Below are positions 8,071-16,462 of a DNA stretch of 64,000 nt, piece by piece (positions within the stretch are counted from its first letter, which is position 1; each line of letters opens with the position of its first letter). Location: positions 1 through 64,000 of the forward strand of contig NZ_FUYX01000017.1 of assembly GCF_900168195.1 (NCBI RefSeq), written 5' to 3'. A program made the translations under genes and the position numbers. The notes beneath the pieces are model-generated. The model was not told where the DNA came from. It did no database searches and saw nothing but the letters and a program-made list of their open reading frames with translations. The stretch comes from Allobosea thiooxidans. Its GTDB lineage: Bacteria > Pseudomonadota > Alphaproteobacteria > Rhizobiales > Beijerinckiaceae.

Positions 8071-8976
8071 ATGACCACACCCAAGATCGGTTTCATCGGC
8101 CTCGGCCGCATGGGACGCCCGATGGCGTCCAACCTGCAGCGCAATGGCTTCGCGACGCTCTCCTACGACGTGAATCCGCAGGGCATCGCCGCTCTCGTCG
8201 CACTCGGCGGCCGCGCCGCCGGCTCGATCGCCGAGGTGGCGCGCGAATCCGACATCGTCTTCACGATGCTGCCGGCCCATCCCGAGGTGCGCGCCGTCGT
8301 GCTCGACGGCATCGTGCCGCATGCCAGGCCCGGCACGCTCGTGGTCGACATGAGCACGATCGACCCGCTGGCGACGGACGAGGTCGCAGCGGCGGTGGAA
8401 GCTGCCGGCCTCGGCTTCGTCGACGCGCCGGTCGGGCGGCTCGCAACCCATGCGGACCGCGGCGAGTGCCTCTTCATGGTCGGCGCCTCGCCGGAGAATT
8501 TCGAGCGGGTCAAGCCGATGCTCGAGGCGATGGGCACGACGATCCATCATTGCGGCCCGGCCGGCGCCGGCATCCGCATGAAGGTGGTGAACAACTATCT
8601 GGCGATCGCGGCCTGCCAGCTCAACGCCGAGACGCTGACACTGGCCGCCCGCTTCGGCCTCGACGTCGAGCGCACCATCGACATTCTCAACGGCACCACC
8701 GCCAATAACGGCCATCTGAAGACCAATTTCCCGGTCAAGGTGCTGGCCGGCGATATCGAGCCCGGTTTCCAGATCGACCTCGCCCACAAGGATCTCGGCC
8801 TGGCGCTGACCTCGGCCTCTTCGATGAAGGTGCCGCTCGCGATGGGGGCGGCGGCGCGCGAATGCCTGCAGCTAGCCCGTTCGCGCGGCTTCGGCGGCAA
8901 GGACTTCTCGGCGCTGCTCGACGCCTGGTGCGATCTCGCCGGCGTCGAGGCGCCGCGCCTGCCGTCCAAGACCTGA
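8071..8976 (+). CDS. Beta-hydroxyacid dehydrogenase family reductase (GarR/YihU-like)
   Basis: A 301-residue NAD(P)-dependent 3-hydroxyacid dehydrogenase. It has the Rossmann motif GFIGLGRMGRPMASNL (7-22), the substrate region VDAPVGR (117-123, usually DAPVSGG) and catalytic Lys171 in GIRMKVVNNY. The DAPVGR form and DLAHKDLGLAL resemble YihU, the sulfolactaldehyde reductase, more than tartronate semialdehyde reductase, so the natural substrate may be an unusual small aldehyde. It sits between an aldehyde dehydrogenase and a 2-oxoacid dehydrogenase E1, all co-directional. The ribosome site AGAGGAAAC lies just upstream. Confidence 0.87.
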   Translation: MTTPKIGFIGLGRMGRPMASNLQRNGFATLSYDVNPQGIAALVALGGRAAGSIAEVARESDIVFTMLPAHPEVRAVVLDGIVPHARPGTLVVDMSTIDPLATDEVAAAVEAAGLGFVDAPVGRLATHADRGECLFMVGASPENFERVKPMLEAMGTTIHHCGPAGAGIRMKVVNNYLAIAACQLNAETLTLAARFGLDVERTIDILNGTTANNGHLKTNFPVKVLAGDIEPGFQIDLAHKDLGLALTSASSMKVPLAMGAAARECLQLARSRGFGGKDFSALLDAWCDLAGVEAPRLPSKT

Positions 8977-9021
8977 CCTCCCGATTGCCGACGCCGACAC
9001 CGCTTCCTGAAAGCTGCCGCC

Positions 9022-11718
9022 ATGACCGTGCCCGTCGCGACCGAAAGCGCGTACCTTCTCGATATCTACGCGCGCTATCGGCGCGACCCGCTTTCTGTCC
9101 CGGCGGACTGGCGCGTCCATTTCGAGGAGATGGAACCGGAAAGGGCGGCCCCGCGCGGAAGCGGCGAGGCGCTCGGCCTGCGGCTGGTCGATGCCTATCG
9201 CCGCTTCGGCCATCGCGAGGCGGCGCTCGATCCGCTCGACCTTGCGCAGCGGCCTGCGGCGATCGCCCTGGAGCGCCTGCGCGCCGAGGTGGCCGCGCAG
9301 CCTGGCCTGGCGAGCCGCATCACCCTGGCGGGCGAGCCGCGCGAGACGACGCTCGCTGCGCTCGCCGCGGAGCTCCATCGGCTCTATGCCGGGCCGGTCG
9401 GGCTCGAGGCGCAGCAGGTCGAGGACGATGAGGCCCGCGACTGGCTGCACGCCGCCTTCGAAGCGATGTTCGCGGCCGATGCGCCGGCCGACCTGGCGAA
9501 CCGGGCGCTCTACGCCATCGTGCTGGCGGACAGCTTCGAGACGTTCATCAAGGTCAAGTTCCCCTCGAAGAAGCGGTTCGGCGTCGAGGGGGCGGAGGGC
9601 GCGATCGTCTTCCTGCGCGAATTGCTGCGCGAAGCCTGCCTCTCCGGCTTTGGCGAGACGGTGATCGGCGGCATGCATCGCGGCCGCCTCGCCACACTTG
9701 CGACCGTCCTCGGCAAGCCGGTCGGCACGCTGCTGGCCGAAATCAAGGGCCGGGACCTGACCGATGGCGGCCCCGACTTCACCGGAGACGTACCCTACCA
9801 TCTCGGCTATGCCGGCGAGGTCAGCCATGGCGGGCGGCAGATGAAGCTGTCGATCTCGCCGCATCCGTCCCATCTGATGACGGTCGCGCCGGTCGTCACC
9901 GGGCTGGCCCGCGGCAAGCGCGGGAATGCCGGCGATGATGTGCTGTGCCTGCTTCTCCATACCGACGCTGCCTTCTCCGGGCAGGGGCTGGTCGGAGAAG
10001 TCCTGCAGTTGGGGGGGCTCGCCGGCTACGAGGTCGGCGGCACCGTCCATCTCGTCGTCAACAATCAGATCGGGTTCACCACCAACGCCTCCGAGGGCCG
10101 CTCGTCGCGCTACTGCACCGATATCGGCAAGATGGTCGGTGCGCCGGTGCTGCATGTGAACGGTGACGACCCGGTCGCCGTCGCCCGTGTCGCCGCGCTC
10201 GCGCTGGCCTGGCGCCGGCGCTACCGTCGCGACGTGCTGATCGACCTCGTCTGCTATCGCCGCAACGGCCATAACGAGCTCGACGAGCCGCGCTTCACCC
10301 AGCCGAAGGTCTGGGCCGCGATCGATGCCCGGCCGTCGCTGCGCGAGAGCTTCACGGCGGCCGTCGCCCGGCTCGACGCCGCGGCGCCGGACCGGGTCGC
10401 GGTCCTGGCGGAAGCGTTCAAGGCCGAGATGCAGGACGGCTACGCCGCCATCGAGAGTCTCCGCCCGAACGCTGCCCCGGCCCGGGCCGAAAGCTGGACC
10501 GGTATCCAGCGGGCAGGCGCCCGGGACGTGCTCGCCCGTGTCGAGACGGGCGTTCCGGCCGAGCGCCTGCGCGAGATCGGCCGCGCCATCTGCCGGATCC
10601 CGCCCGAGCTCAAGCCCCACGCCAAGGTCGCGCAGTTCTACAAGGCACGCCTCGAGACGATCGAGGCAGGCAGCGACATCAATTTCGCGACGGCGGAAGC
10701 GCTGGCCTTCGCGTCGCTGCTGGCGGAAGGCGTGCCGGTGCGGCTCTCTGGGCAGGATTGCGTCCGCGGCACCTTCACCCAACGCCATCTCGCCGTGCAC
10801 GACGTCGAGACGGGCGGCCACCTCATGCCGGTGGCGAGCGTCGCCGAGGAGGGCGCCGCATTCGAGGCCGTGAACAGCCCGCTCTCCGAATATGGCGTGC
10901 TCGGCTTCGAGTATGGCTACAGCCTCGCCGATCCGAACCGGCTGGCGGTGTGGGAGGCGCAGTTCGGCGACTTCCTCAACGGCGCCCAGATCATGGTCGA
11001 CCAGTTCATCGTCTCGGCGGAGGCGAAGTGGGAGCTGATGTCAGGCCTCGCCATCCTGCTGCCGCATGGGCTGGAGGGGCAGGGGCCCGACCACTCCTCC
11101 GCCCGGGTCGAACGGCTGCTGCAGCTCTGTGCCGGCGGGAACATGATCGTCGCCAATCCCTCGACGCCCGCCAATCTGTTCCATCTCCTGCGGCGGCAGG
11201 TGAGGGCGCCCTGGCGCAAGCCGCTCTTCGTCATCGCGCCGAAGGCGCTGCTGCGGCAGAAGGCGTGCGTTTCCGTGCTCGACGAGATGGCGGCCGGCAC
11301 CGCGTTCCGCCCGATCGTCGCCGAGGACGCTGCGAAGCCGGCGCGTCGCGTCGTGCTGTGCTCGGGCAAGATCGGTTACGAGCTCGCCGCCGCCCGCGCC
11401 GGGTGCGGGCTCGAGGACGAGGTCGCGATCATCCGGCTGGACCAGCTCTATCCGTTCCCTGCCGACGATCTCGCCACGGCATTGGCCCGGCACGGCGACG
11501 CCGAGTGGCTCTGGTGCCAGGAGGAGCCGGAGAACCAGGGGGCGCTCGCCTTCGTCCAGCACCAGCTCCGGCAGGATCCCCGCTTCGCCGGCCGCGCCCT
11601 GGCGGTCGTCGCCCGCCCGCCGTTGCCGGTCGCGGCCGGCGGCTCGATCGAGCGCCACGAGAGCGAGCAGGCCGCCTTGATCGGGCGGGCGCTTGACCTG
11701 ACGGGGGGCGATGCCTGA
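9022..11718 (+). CDS. 2-oxoglutarate dehydrogenase E1-like (SucA/DHTKD1 family), orphan copy
   Basis: An 898-residue thiamine-diphosphate enzyme of the SucA family: ESAYLLDIYARYRRDP at the N-terminus, IGGMHRGRLATLATVLGKP, HTDAAFSGQGLVGEVLQL, VVNNQIGFTTN, RRNGHNELDEP, LPHGLEGQGPDHSSARVERL, and RLDQLYPFP with EEPENQGA near the end. It is shorter than typical alphaproteobacterial SucA (~985), and has HTDAAFSGQG where most members have HGDAA. No E2 or E3 gene adjoins, so it probably either borrows them or serves another 2-oxoacid such as 2-oxoadipate. It is read as the last gene of the aldehyde dehydrogenase operon, 45 bases after the reductase. Confidence 0.88.
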   Translation: MTVPVATESAYLLDIYARYRRDPLSVPADWRVHFEEMEPERAAPRGSGEALGLRLVDAYRRFGHREAALDPLDLAQRPAAIALERLRAEVAAQPGLASRITLAGEPRETTLAALAAELHRLYAGPVGLEAQQVEDDEARDWLHAAFEAMFAADAPADLANRALYAIVLADSFETFIKVKFPSKKRFGVEGAEGAIVFLRELLREACLSGFGETVIGGMHRGRLATLATVLGKPVGTLLAEIKGRDLTDGGPDFTGDVPYHLGYAGEVSHGGRQMKLSISPHPSHLMTVAPVVTGLARGKRGNAGDDVLCLLLHTDAAFSGQGLVGEVLQLGGLAGYEVGGTVHLVVNNQIGFTTNASEGRSSRYCTDIGKMVGAPVLHVNGDDPVAVARVAALALAWRRRYRRDVLIDLVCYRRNGHNELDEPRFTQPKVWAAIDARPSLRESFTAAVARLDAAAPDRVAVLAEAFKAEMQDGYAAIESLRPNAAPARAESWTGIQRAGARDVLARVETGVPAERLREIGRAICRIPPELKPHAKVAQFYKARLETIEAGSDINFATAEALAFASLLAEGVPVRLSGQDCVRGTFTQRHLAVHDVETGGHLMPVASVAEEGAAFEAVNSPLSEYGVLGFEYGYSLADPNRLAVWEAQFGDFLNGAQIMVDQFIVSAEAKWELMSGLAILLPHGLEGQGPDHSSARVERLLQLCAGGNMIVANPSTPANLFHLLRRQVRAPWRKPLFVIAPKALLRQKACVSVLDEMAAGTAFRPIVAEDAAKPARRVVLCSGKIGYELAAARAGCGLEDEVAIIRLDQLYPFPADDLATALARHGDAEWLWCQEEPENQGALAFVQHQLRQDPRFAGRALAVVARPPLPVAAGGSIERHESEQAALIGRALDLTGGDA

Positions 11719-11807
11719 AGTGGGCGCACCGCCCTTGCTTCCCCGTTTCCTTTTCCGCCGGCGGCCGGAGACCATCCCGGCGCATCACATGGCCCGACGA
11801 CGCATCC

Positions 11808-12590
11808 ATGCCCTCCTTTGAACCCGTTCGCGCCATCACCCGCGGCCTGACGGTCCTGCGCCTCGTCAGCGAGCAGAGCCCGATCACCGCGACCGATCTG
11901 GCGCGGGCCGCCAAGCTGCCGCAGCCGACGGTGGTGCGGATCCTGGAGACGCTGATCGAGGCGGGCTACGTCTATCGTCGCTCGGACGGGGTGACTTTCG
12001 GCGTCACTGCGCGGACCAAGGTGCTGAGCAGCGGCTACGACGCCACCTCCCGCCTCGTCCAGCTGGCCGAGCCGCTGATCGAGACGCTGCGGGCCGAGAT
12101 CGGGTGGCCCTCCAATCTGGCGACGCTGGAGGACGATGCGATGGTCATCGTCTACACCAACCGCAACGCCAAGGGCCTTTCCATCCCGGGCCGGCTCGGC
12201 GCACGCATCCCGCTGCTCGCGACGGGCGTCGGCATCATGCAGCTCGCGGGGCTTCCGCCCGATGCGCTGCAGGACCAGCTCGAACGCCTCCGGCAGTCGA
12301 AGGAGCTCTGGGACGCTTCGCCCGAACTCTGGGAGGGGCTCGACGAGCGGCTCGCGACGGCACGGCAGAACGGCTACGCCTTCGCGCATGAGCGCTATCT
12401 CGACGCCGTCTATCAGTCCCAGATCTGGGCGGTGGCGGTGCCCATCATCGTCGATGGGAGGACGGTGGCCGCGCTGAGCAGCCTCGTCCTGCGCGGTGCC
12501 GGGCCGCGGCAGCGGCTGCTCGACAGCATCCTGCCGGCCTTGCGCCGGACATCGGCGACGATCGGTTCTCAGCTCGCCGCCGAAACCTGA
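11808..12590 (+). CDS. IclR-family transcriptional regulator
   Basis: A 260-residue IclR protein: the winged HTH occupies about residues 8-70 (AITRGLTVLRLVSEQSPITA, LPQPTVVRILETLIEAGYV), and the C-terminal effector domain begins near LVQLAEPLIETL. Length is standard. It follows the E1 gene by 89 bases in the same direction. It is the likely regulator of the upstream catabolic operon and the divergent TRAP binding protein, whose shared promoter holds overlapping palindromes. Confidence 0.92.
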   Translation: MPSFEPVRAITRGLTVLRLVSEQSPITATDLARAAKLPQPTVVRILETLIEAGYVYRRSDGVTFGVTARTKVLSSGYDATSRLVQLAEPLIETLRAEIGWPSNLATLEDDAMVIVYTNRNAKGLSIPGRLGARIPLLATGVGIMQLAGLPPDALQDQLERLRQSKELWDASPELWEGLDERLATARQNGYAFAHERYLDAVYQSQIWAVAVPIIVDGRTVAALSSLVLRGAGPRQRLLDSILPALRRTSATIGSQLAAET

Positions 12591-12611
12591 GCTGCGCCCG
12601 GTCCGGTCGGC

Positions 12612-13517
12612 CTAGAACCGAAGGCTCAGCGCCAGGATGGGTCCGTGCTGAAGCATGTCGAACGCGTAGAGGCGGCGACCGCTGCCCTGCTCATAGTCGA
12701 CGGAAAGCGCGCGGTAGCCGACGACGCCGGAATAGGTGACGCCGTTCTTCTCGGCGAAATCGAAGCTATAGGCCGCGATCGCCTGCCACGAGAACCTGCT
12801 GCCGCCGCCGCCGATATCGCCGCGCAGAAGCAGTTCCTGCCCCGGCGCCACGGCGAAACGCACCCGCGCACCGACGAAGCCGTCGAGCCAGTCGACGGCA
12901 CCGGAGCGGGCGATGGCCCTGTCGTTCGTCAAGCTGAGATCGCCGACGTCGAGCGTCGCGGCGCGCTCGAACGACAGATGGGCGCGCTGATACCAGTAGC
13001 GCGCGCCACCCAGGACATCGAAGCCGACCGATCCGAAGCGTGCGACCTCGTATGCGGAGCCGATCTCGAGCGTCGCCATCGAGATCGTCATGTCGGCTGC
13101 GGCCCCTATCGTGCCCGTCACGCCCGGCGCCATGCTGCGCGACCTGACGCCGCTGCGGTCGATGCCAAGCTTCGACCAGAGGAAGTTGCCATAGAAGGAA
13201 AGCGGGCCCTTGCGGGCTTCCAGCTCTCCCATCAGGCCGATCAGCGTGCCGCCATCGCCCGCCGTGGCATCGACGATGTCGATGAAGCTCGCGGAGACCT
13301 TGGCGCTTCTTCCCTTCACGGTCTGCTTGCCGTCGATCGAGGTGAGCCAGCCATAGGGGGTGAAGCGAAACGCCCACCCCGATGTCATGACGGGGGGCGT
13401 GGGCGTCGCCGCGGGCAGTGGATCGGCTGCCTCCGCTCTCGCGCCGCCCAACGCCAGGGCGGCAAGGAGGGCAAGCCGGCAATGTCTGACGATGCGTCTC
13501 AATTCAACGGTCCTCAA
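12612..13517 (-). CDS. Putative outer-membrane beta-barrel protein
   Basis: A 301-residue exported protein. The start is TTG at 13517, inside a TTGA overlap with the stop of the upstream lipoprotein gene, so translational coupling is likely. A signal peptide (LALLAALALGGARAEA) is followed by alternating polar/hydrophobic strands rich in Gly and aromatic residues (AFRFTPYGWLTSIDG, SFYGNFLWSKLGI, FDVLGGARYWYQR) and a terminal Phe (LALSLRF), as in outer-membrane barrels. I recognise the general architecture but no named family. Confidence 0.75.
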   Translation of the reverse strand: MRTVELRRIVRHCRLALLAALALGGARAEAADPLPAATPTPPVMTSGWAFRFTPYGWLTSIDGKQTVKGRSAKVSASFIDIVDATAGDGGTLIGLMGELEARKGPLSFYGNFLWSKLGIDRSGVRSRSMAPGVTGTIGAAADMTISMATLEIGSAYEVARFGSVGFDVLGGARYWYQRAHLSFERAATLDVGDLSLTNDRAIARSGAVDWLDGFVGARVRFAVAPGQELLLRGDIGGGGSRFSWQAIAAYSFDFAEKNGVTYSGVVGYRALSVDYEQGSGRRLYAFDMLQHGPILALSLRF

Positions 13518-13735
13518 TCGCCGGCGGGTGAACCGAACTGGTAGTCCTTCTGTAAGGCCTTGTCAGAAGAAGCATAGAGAGCCTGGCATTCCGAAAAATA
13601 GAAGTTCTGGGGCTGCCTGTTGACCGGGTTCGCGCAGATGGCTGCGAGTTGCTCCTGCCGCGATTGCGAGGTCTGACAGCCGCTGAGAACGGCGCTTGCC
13701 AAAAAGGCCGAGCCAATCAATCGAATCGATGTCAT
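13514..13735 (-). CDS. Small lipoprotein
   Basis: A 73-residue protein with a lipobox: MTSIRLIGSAFLASAVLSGC, Cys20 being the lipidated residue. The mature part contains two further cysteines (AICANP, SECQAL) that could form a disulfide. A strong ribosome site (AAGGAGCGATCAA) precedes the ATG. It is first in an operon with the barrel protein it overlaps, suggesting an envelope role; the specific function is unknown. Confidence 0.82.
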   Translation of the reverse strand: MTSIRLIGSAFLASAVLSGCQTSQSRQEQLAAICANPVNRQPQNFYFSECQALYASSDKALQKDYQFGSPAGD

Positions 13736-13818
13736 TTGATCGCTCCTTTTCGAGTTCGGGCGAAAAGCCGGGCCGAGAATCCGGCCCGGATATCCATTGG
13801 AAGGGCCGCGCCTTCTGG

Positions 13819-14175
13819 TCAGGGCTTCATCTTGATGCCCTGCTCGGCGCGCATGTCCTTGAACACCACGGCGATGGCTTCGATCACGCGCTTGTTCTGA
13901 TTGGCCTTGCAGTACTGGATGACCTCGTGCTCGGCCTCTTTTCCACGCTTGACGTTGAGCATGTGCTTCCGCGCAAGGCCGTTGTACCAGCCGCTATACC
14001 AGGTCGTCAGCATGTCTGCGTCTTCCTGAAACGTTCCCGCCAGCTGTGCACAGGTTAGTTTCTGCACGTCGATGTAACCCTTGTCGTCCGCATAGGCGCC
14101 CAGGGCGGTCTGCGCGACGGCGGGGGACGCAAGCATCGTTCCGAGGAACGCTGCAGCCATTGCTTTCCGGATCAT
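13819..14175 (-). CDS. HdeA/HdeB-family periplasmic protein
   Basis: 118 residues: signal peptide MIRKAMAAAFLGTMLASPAV ending at AQ, then YIDVQKLTCAQLAG (Cys42) and VIQYCKANQNKRV (Cys89), the paired cysteines of HdeA/HdeB acid-activated chaperones. I chose the ATG at 14175 because GAGGCAAAGAA precedes it and the signal peptide begins there; the open frame extends to 14208. It lies 59 bases downstream of the DUF1254 gene on the same strand and probably shares its transcript. Confidence 0.85.
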   Translation of the reverse strand: MIRKAMAAAFLGTMLASPAVAQTALGAYADDKGYIDVQKLTCAQLAGTFQEDADMLTTWYSGWYNGLARKHMLNVKRGKEAEHEVIQYCKANQNKRVIEAIAVVFKDMRAEQGIKMKP

Positions 14176-14234
14176 TTCTTTGCCTCGCAAAATCGTGCCG
14201 ACAATCATCGAGAAGGAACTTCACAGGTGCCGGT

Positions 14235-15665
14235 TCAGCCCTGCTTTTCGGCGGCGGGGATCGTCCAGGTGCCGTTGATGATCGAGGGATCGGTTTCGCT
14301 CGGCCAGTACATGCGGAGCATCAGGATGAAGCCATCCGCAGGTGCGGGAAGCCAATTCGATTCCTTGTCCTTTCCCGGTGATTCATGCTGGATGTACAGG
14401 TCCGTGGAACCGTCCGGATTGGACTGCAGGCTCTGGCGGGCGCTGATCGAGTAACGGTTCAGCGGGTTGTTCACGAAGAAATACTTGTCGTCATACATGG
14501 TCAGCGACCAGAAGCCGTCAGCCGGCGGCAAGTGGCCTTTGGGGAAGCGCATGACGTATTTGTTCTTCCCGCTGTACTTGCGGCCGACGGCATCCCGCTG
14601 CGAGGTCGGATAGACCGCGTCCTGCGGGCGGTTGGCGCCGAGGCCGATGGCGGTGACCAGCGCCCGCATCAGGTAGTCGGTGCCGTAGATGCCGGTCCTC
14701 GTCGTGAAGGCCCAGCCGTTCTCGTCCTTGACGGCCTTGTTGATCTTGAACTGCAGCATGATCCTGTCGAAGGCGACTTCGGGGACGCGTTTCGCCAGGT
14801 CGACATTGAACTTGCTCTCGTCGAAGTCCTGCCCCGGAACGATGCCGATCCGTGCGAACCGCGCCAGCTGGGGAGCGTCGGCCGCTGACGGCGGATTGCT
14901 CTTCATCAACTCGCAGAGCAGCTTGAAATAGGACACCGCATCCATGCGGTTGACCTGGTCCCGCACCGGGGACTTCATGTCGATCGAGGGATCGACCTTG
15001 CCGGGGTGCGGCGTGTAGGCCTTGCCGTAGGCGCTGAGCGGGACGAGCTTGAACTCGTCCTGCAGCTTGTGAACCGCGGCGTAGTCCTCGGGCGTGCCGG
15101 TGCAATAGATGCGGCCGAGCAGCCAGACGATGTTCGTGGAGGATTTGTATTCCTTGACGCCCTCCGGCAGCGTGCCATTCCAGCCGGGGCCGGTGATGGC
15201 GTAGGTCTGGGGCCCGGTGCCGGTCGTGCGTTTGCCCGGCACCTGGAAGACGGTCGTCCAGCCGTCGAGCATCGGCAGCAGGAAGTATCGCCCCTTCATG
15301 TCGGGAACGCTGAGAACCCAGGGTTCCTTGCCGACATCGAGGAACGAGGTGGTGTAGAGCGTGTCCGCGTTGGGCGCGGTGACGTCCCTGAAGGACGCGT
15401 CGGGATAGTTGCGCAGCTTGATGATATGCCCCATGGGCGCGCGCGTTCCCACGGGCTCGGCCACGTTGGTGAAGACCCGCCGGGTCATCTCCATGGTGAC
15501 CAGCGGGTAACCAAAGATGTAGGCGTCGGTGGCCAGCCAGAAATCCTCCAGGCCTTCGCCAATGCCGAGGAAGGCTCCCTGCTCGGCGAGCGCCGAGTGT
15601 CCCATCATCGTGCTGGCGAGCATTCCTGCGCCGCCGAAAGCCGCAGTCCGCCGTGTGATCTTCAT
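14235..15665 (-). CDS. DUF1254/DUF1214 domain protein, exported
   Basis: A 476-residue protein of the DUF1254-DUF1214 family. The start MKITRRTAAFGGAGMLAST carries a twin-arginine signal. DUF1254 runs about residues 45-180 (AYIFGYPLVTMEMTRR, APNADTLYTTSFLDV, GRYFLLPMLDGWTTVF). DUF1214 is near the C-terminus (LPPADGFWSLTMYDDKYFFV, SNWLPAPADGFILMLRMYWP). The biochemical function is unknown; members occur in many proteobacteria. GGAGAAGTGCG gives a good ribosome site. It is followed by the HdeA/B gene, so an envelope-stress role is plausible. Confidence 0.88.
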   Translation of the reverse strand: MKITRRTAAFGGAGMLASTMMGHSALAEQGAFLGIGEGLEDFWLATDAYIFGYPLVTMEMTRRVFTNVAEPVGTRAPMGHIIKLRNYPDASFRDVTAPNADTLYTTSFLDVGKEPWVLSVPDMKGRYFLLPMLDGWTTVFQVPGKRTTGTGPQTYAITGPGWNGTLPEGVKEYKSSTNIVWLLGRIYCTGTPEDYAAVHKLQDEFKLVPLSAYGKAYTPHPGKVDPSIDMKSPVRDQVNRMDAVSYFKLLCELMKSNPPSAADAPQLARFARIGIVPGQDFDESKFNVDLAKRVPEVAFDRIMLQFKINKAVKDENGWAFTTRTGIYGTDYLMRALVTAIGLGANRPQDAVYPTSQRDAVGRKYSGKNKYVMRFPKGHLPPADGFWSLTMYDDKYFFVNNPLNRYSISARQSLQSNPDGSTDLYIQHESPGKDKESNWLPAPADGFILMLRMYWPSETDPSIINGTWTIPAAEKQG

Positions 15666-15900
15666 CGCACTTCTCCGCCTTGCGCCAAATTGAAGCGCGC
15701 CGGGTGAGCTTTCGCCGCCGCATGCCCGGTCACCGCTCGCGAAACCGGGCGTCTCCGAGCTCCGAAGCGGGCTTGCTCGGCAACGGTGATTTACGCTTGG
15801 TTATTTGGCGCCTGCGCCGGAGCGGAATCTTGCCATTTCGCGCCAAAAGCGAGCACGAGAAGGCCGACCCAGGGTGCGCGCTTCCCTTGCTGCAGCCCTG

Positions 15901-16275
15901 TCACTTCCGCTGCTGGCGCCTGTAGTTCGCAGGCTGGATCTTCATCAGGCGCCTGAAACTGCGAGAGAAACTGGTCGGGCCGGTATAGCCGAGGAGCAGG
16001 GCGATCCGCGAGATCTTCTCGTCGGTTTCGGCCAGCAGGCGGCAAGCGGTGACAAGCCGGACCTCGGCGACGATTTCGCTATGGCTCGTTCCGCTGGCCG
16101 CAAGATGCCGCTGAAGCGAGCGGGCGCTGAACCCTAGCCGGCTTGCAATATGTTGAAGTGAAGCGCCACTCTGCAACGACGCGGCGACTGCTTCTCGCAC
16201 GGCGTGTTGGGAAGGGACATGCCCGAGTTTCATCGTCTCGTCGCGAAAGGGCGAAACCTTCGCGTCTCCGTTCAC
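15901..16275 (-). CDS. Stand-alone AraC-type HTH protein
   Basis: Only 124 residues, nearly all an AraC/XylS double helix-turn-helix (LQHIASRLGFSARSLQRHLA, then KISRIALLLGYTGPTSFSRS, FRRLMKIQPANYRR). The usual ~220-residue N-terminal sensing domain is absent. A stop codon lies directly before the GTG start and only ~190 bases separate it from the divergent AraC gene, so no room exists for a lost domain in another frame. An internal ATG at 16233 is an alternative start. It may be a genuine single-domain regulator or a relic. It is convergent with nothing and probably controls the divergent gene or the DUF1254 operon. Confidence 0.72.
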   Translation of the reverse strand: MNGDAKVSPFRDETMKLGHVPSQHAVREAVAASLQSGASLQHIASRLGFSARSLQRHLAASGTSHSEIVAEVRLVTACRLLAETDEKISRIALLLGYTGPTSFSRSFRRLMKIQPANYRRQQRK

Positions 16276-16352
16276 TCAGTCCGTCATTTACCGATCGCCC
16301 TGACCGCGCGTCTGGCCATCATCCGCCAAAATCGGATGGGCGCGAAACCGCG

Positions 16353-16384
16353 TGGGTATGAATTCTCTTGGGTACGAAATCTCT
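16353..16384 (+). promoter_or_regulatory. Tandem 16-base direct repeat in a divergent AraC promoter
   Basis: TGGGTATGAATTCTCT (16353-16368) is followed immediately by TGGGTACGAAATCTCT (16369-16384), 14 of 16 bases identical. Direct repeats of this size are what AraC-family proteins bind. The pair lies 78 bases before the AraC start at 16463 and 77 bases before the divergent HTH gene. Confidence 0.6.
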
Positions 16385-16462
16385 TTGGGCGACGACCCGT
16401 GCGCCGCCTGACGCTGATGTACAAGGTCGTTCTGTTTTGCAGCCTTGGGGGAGGCGAGCATC

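Noticed and set aside
6553..8787. 744-codon minus-strand frame opposite the aldehyde dehydrogenase and reductase
   Set aside because: Same reasons: low-complexity Arg/Asp/Gly text against two well-defined enzymes.
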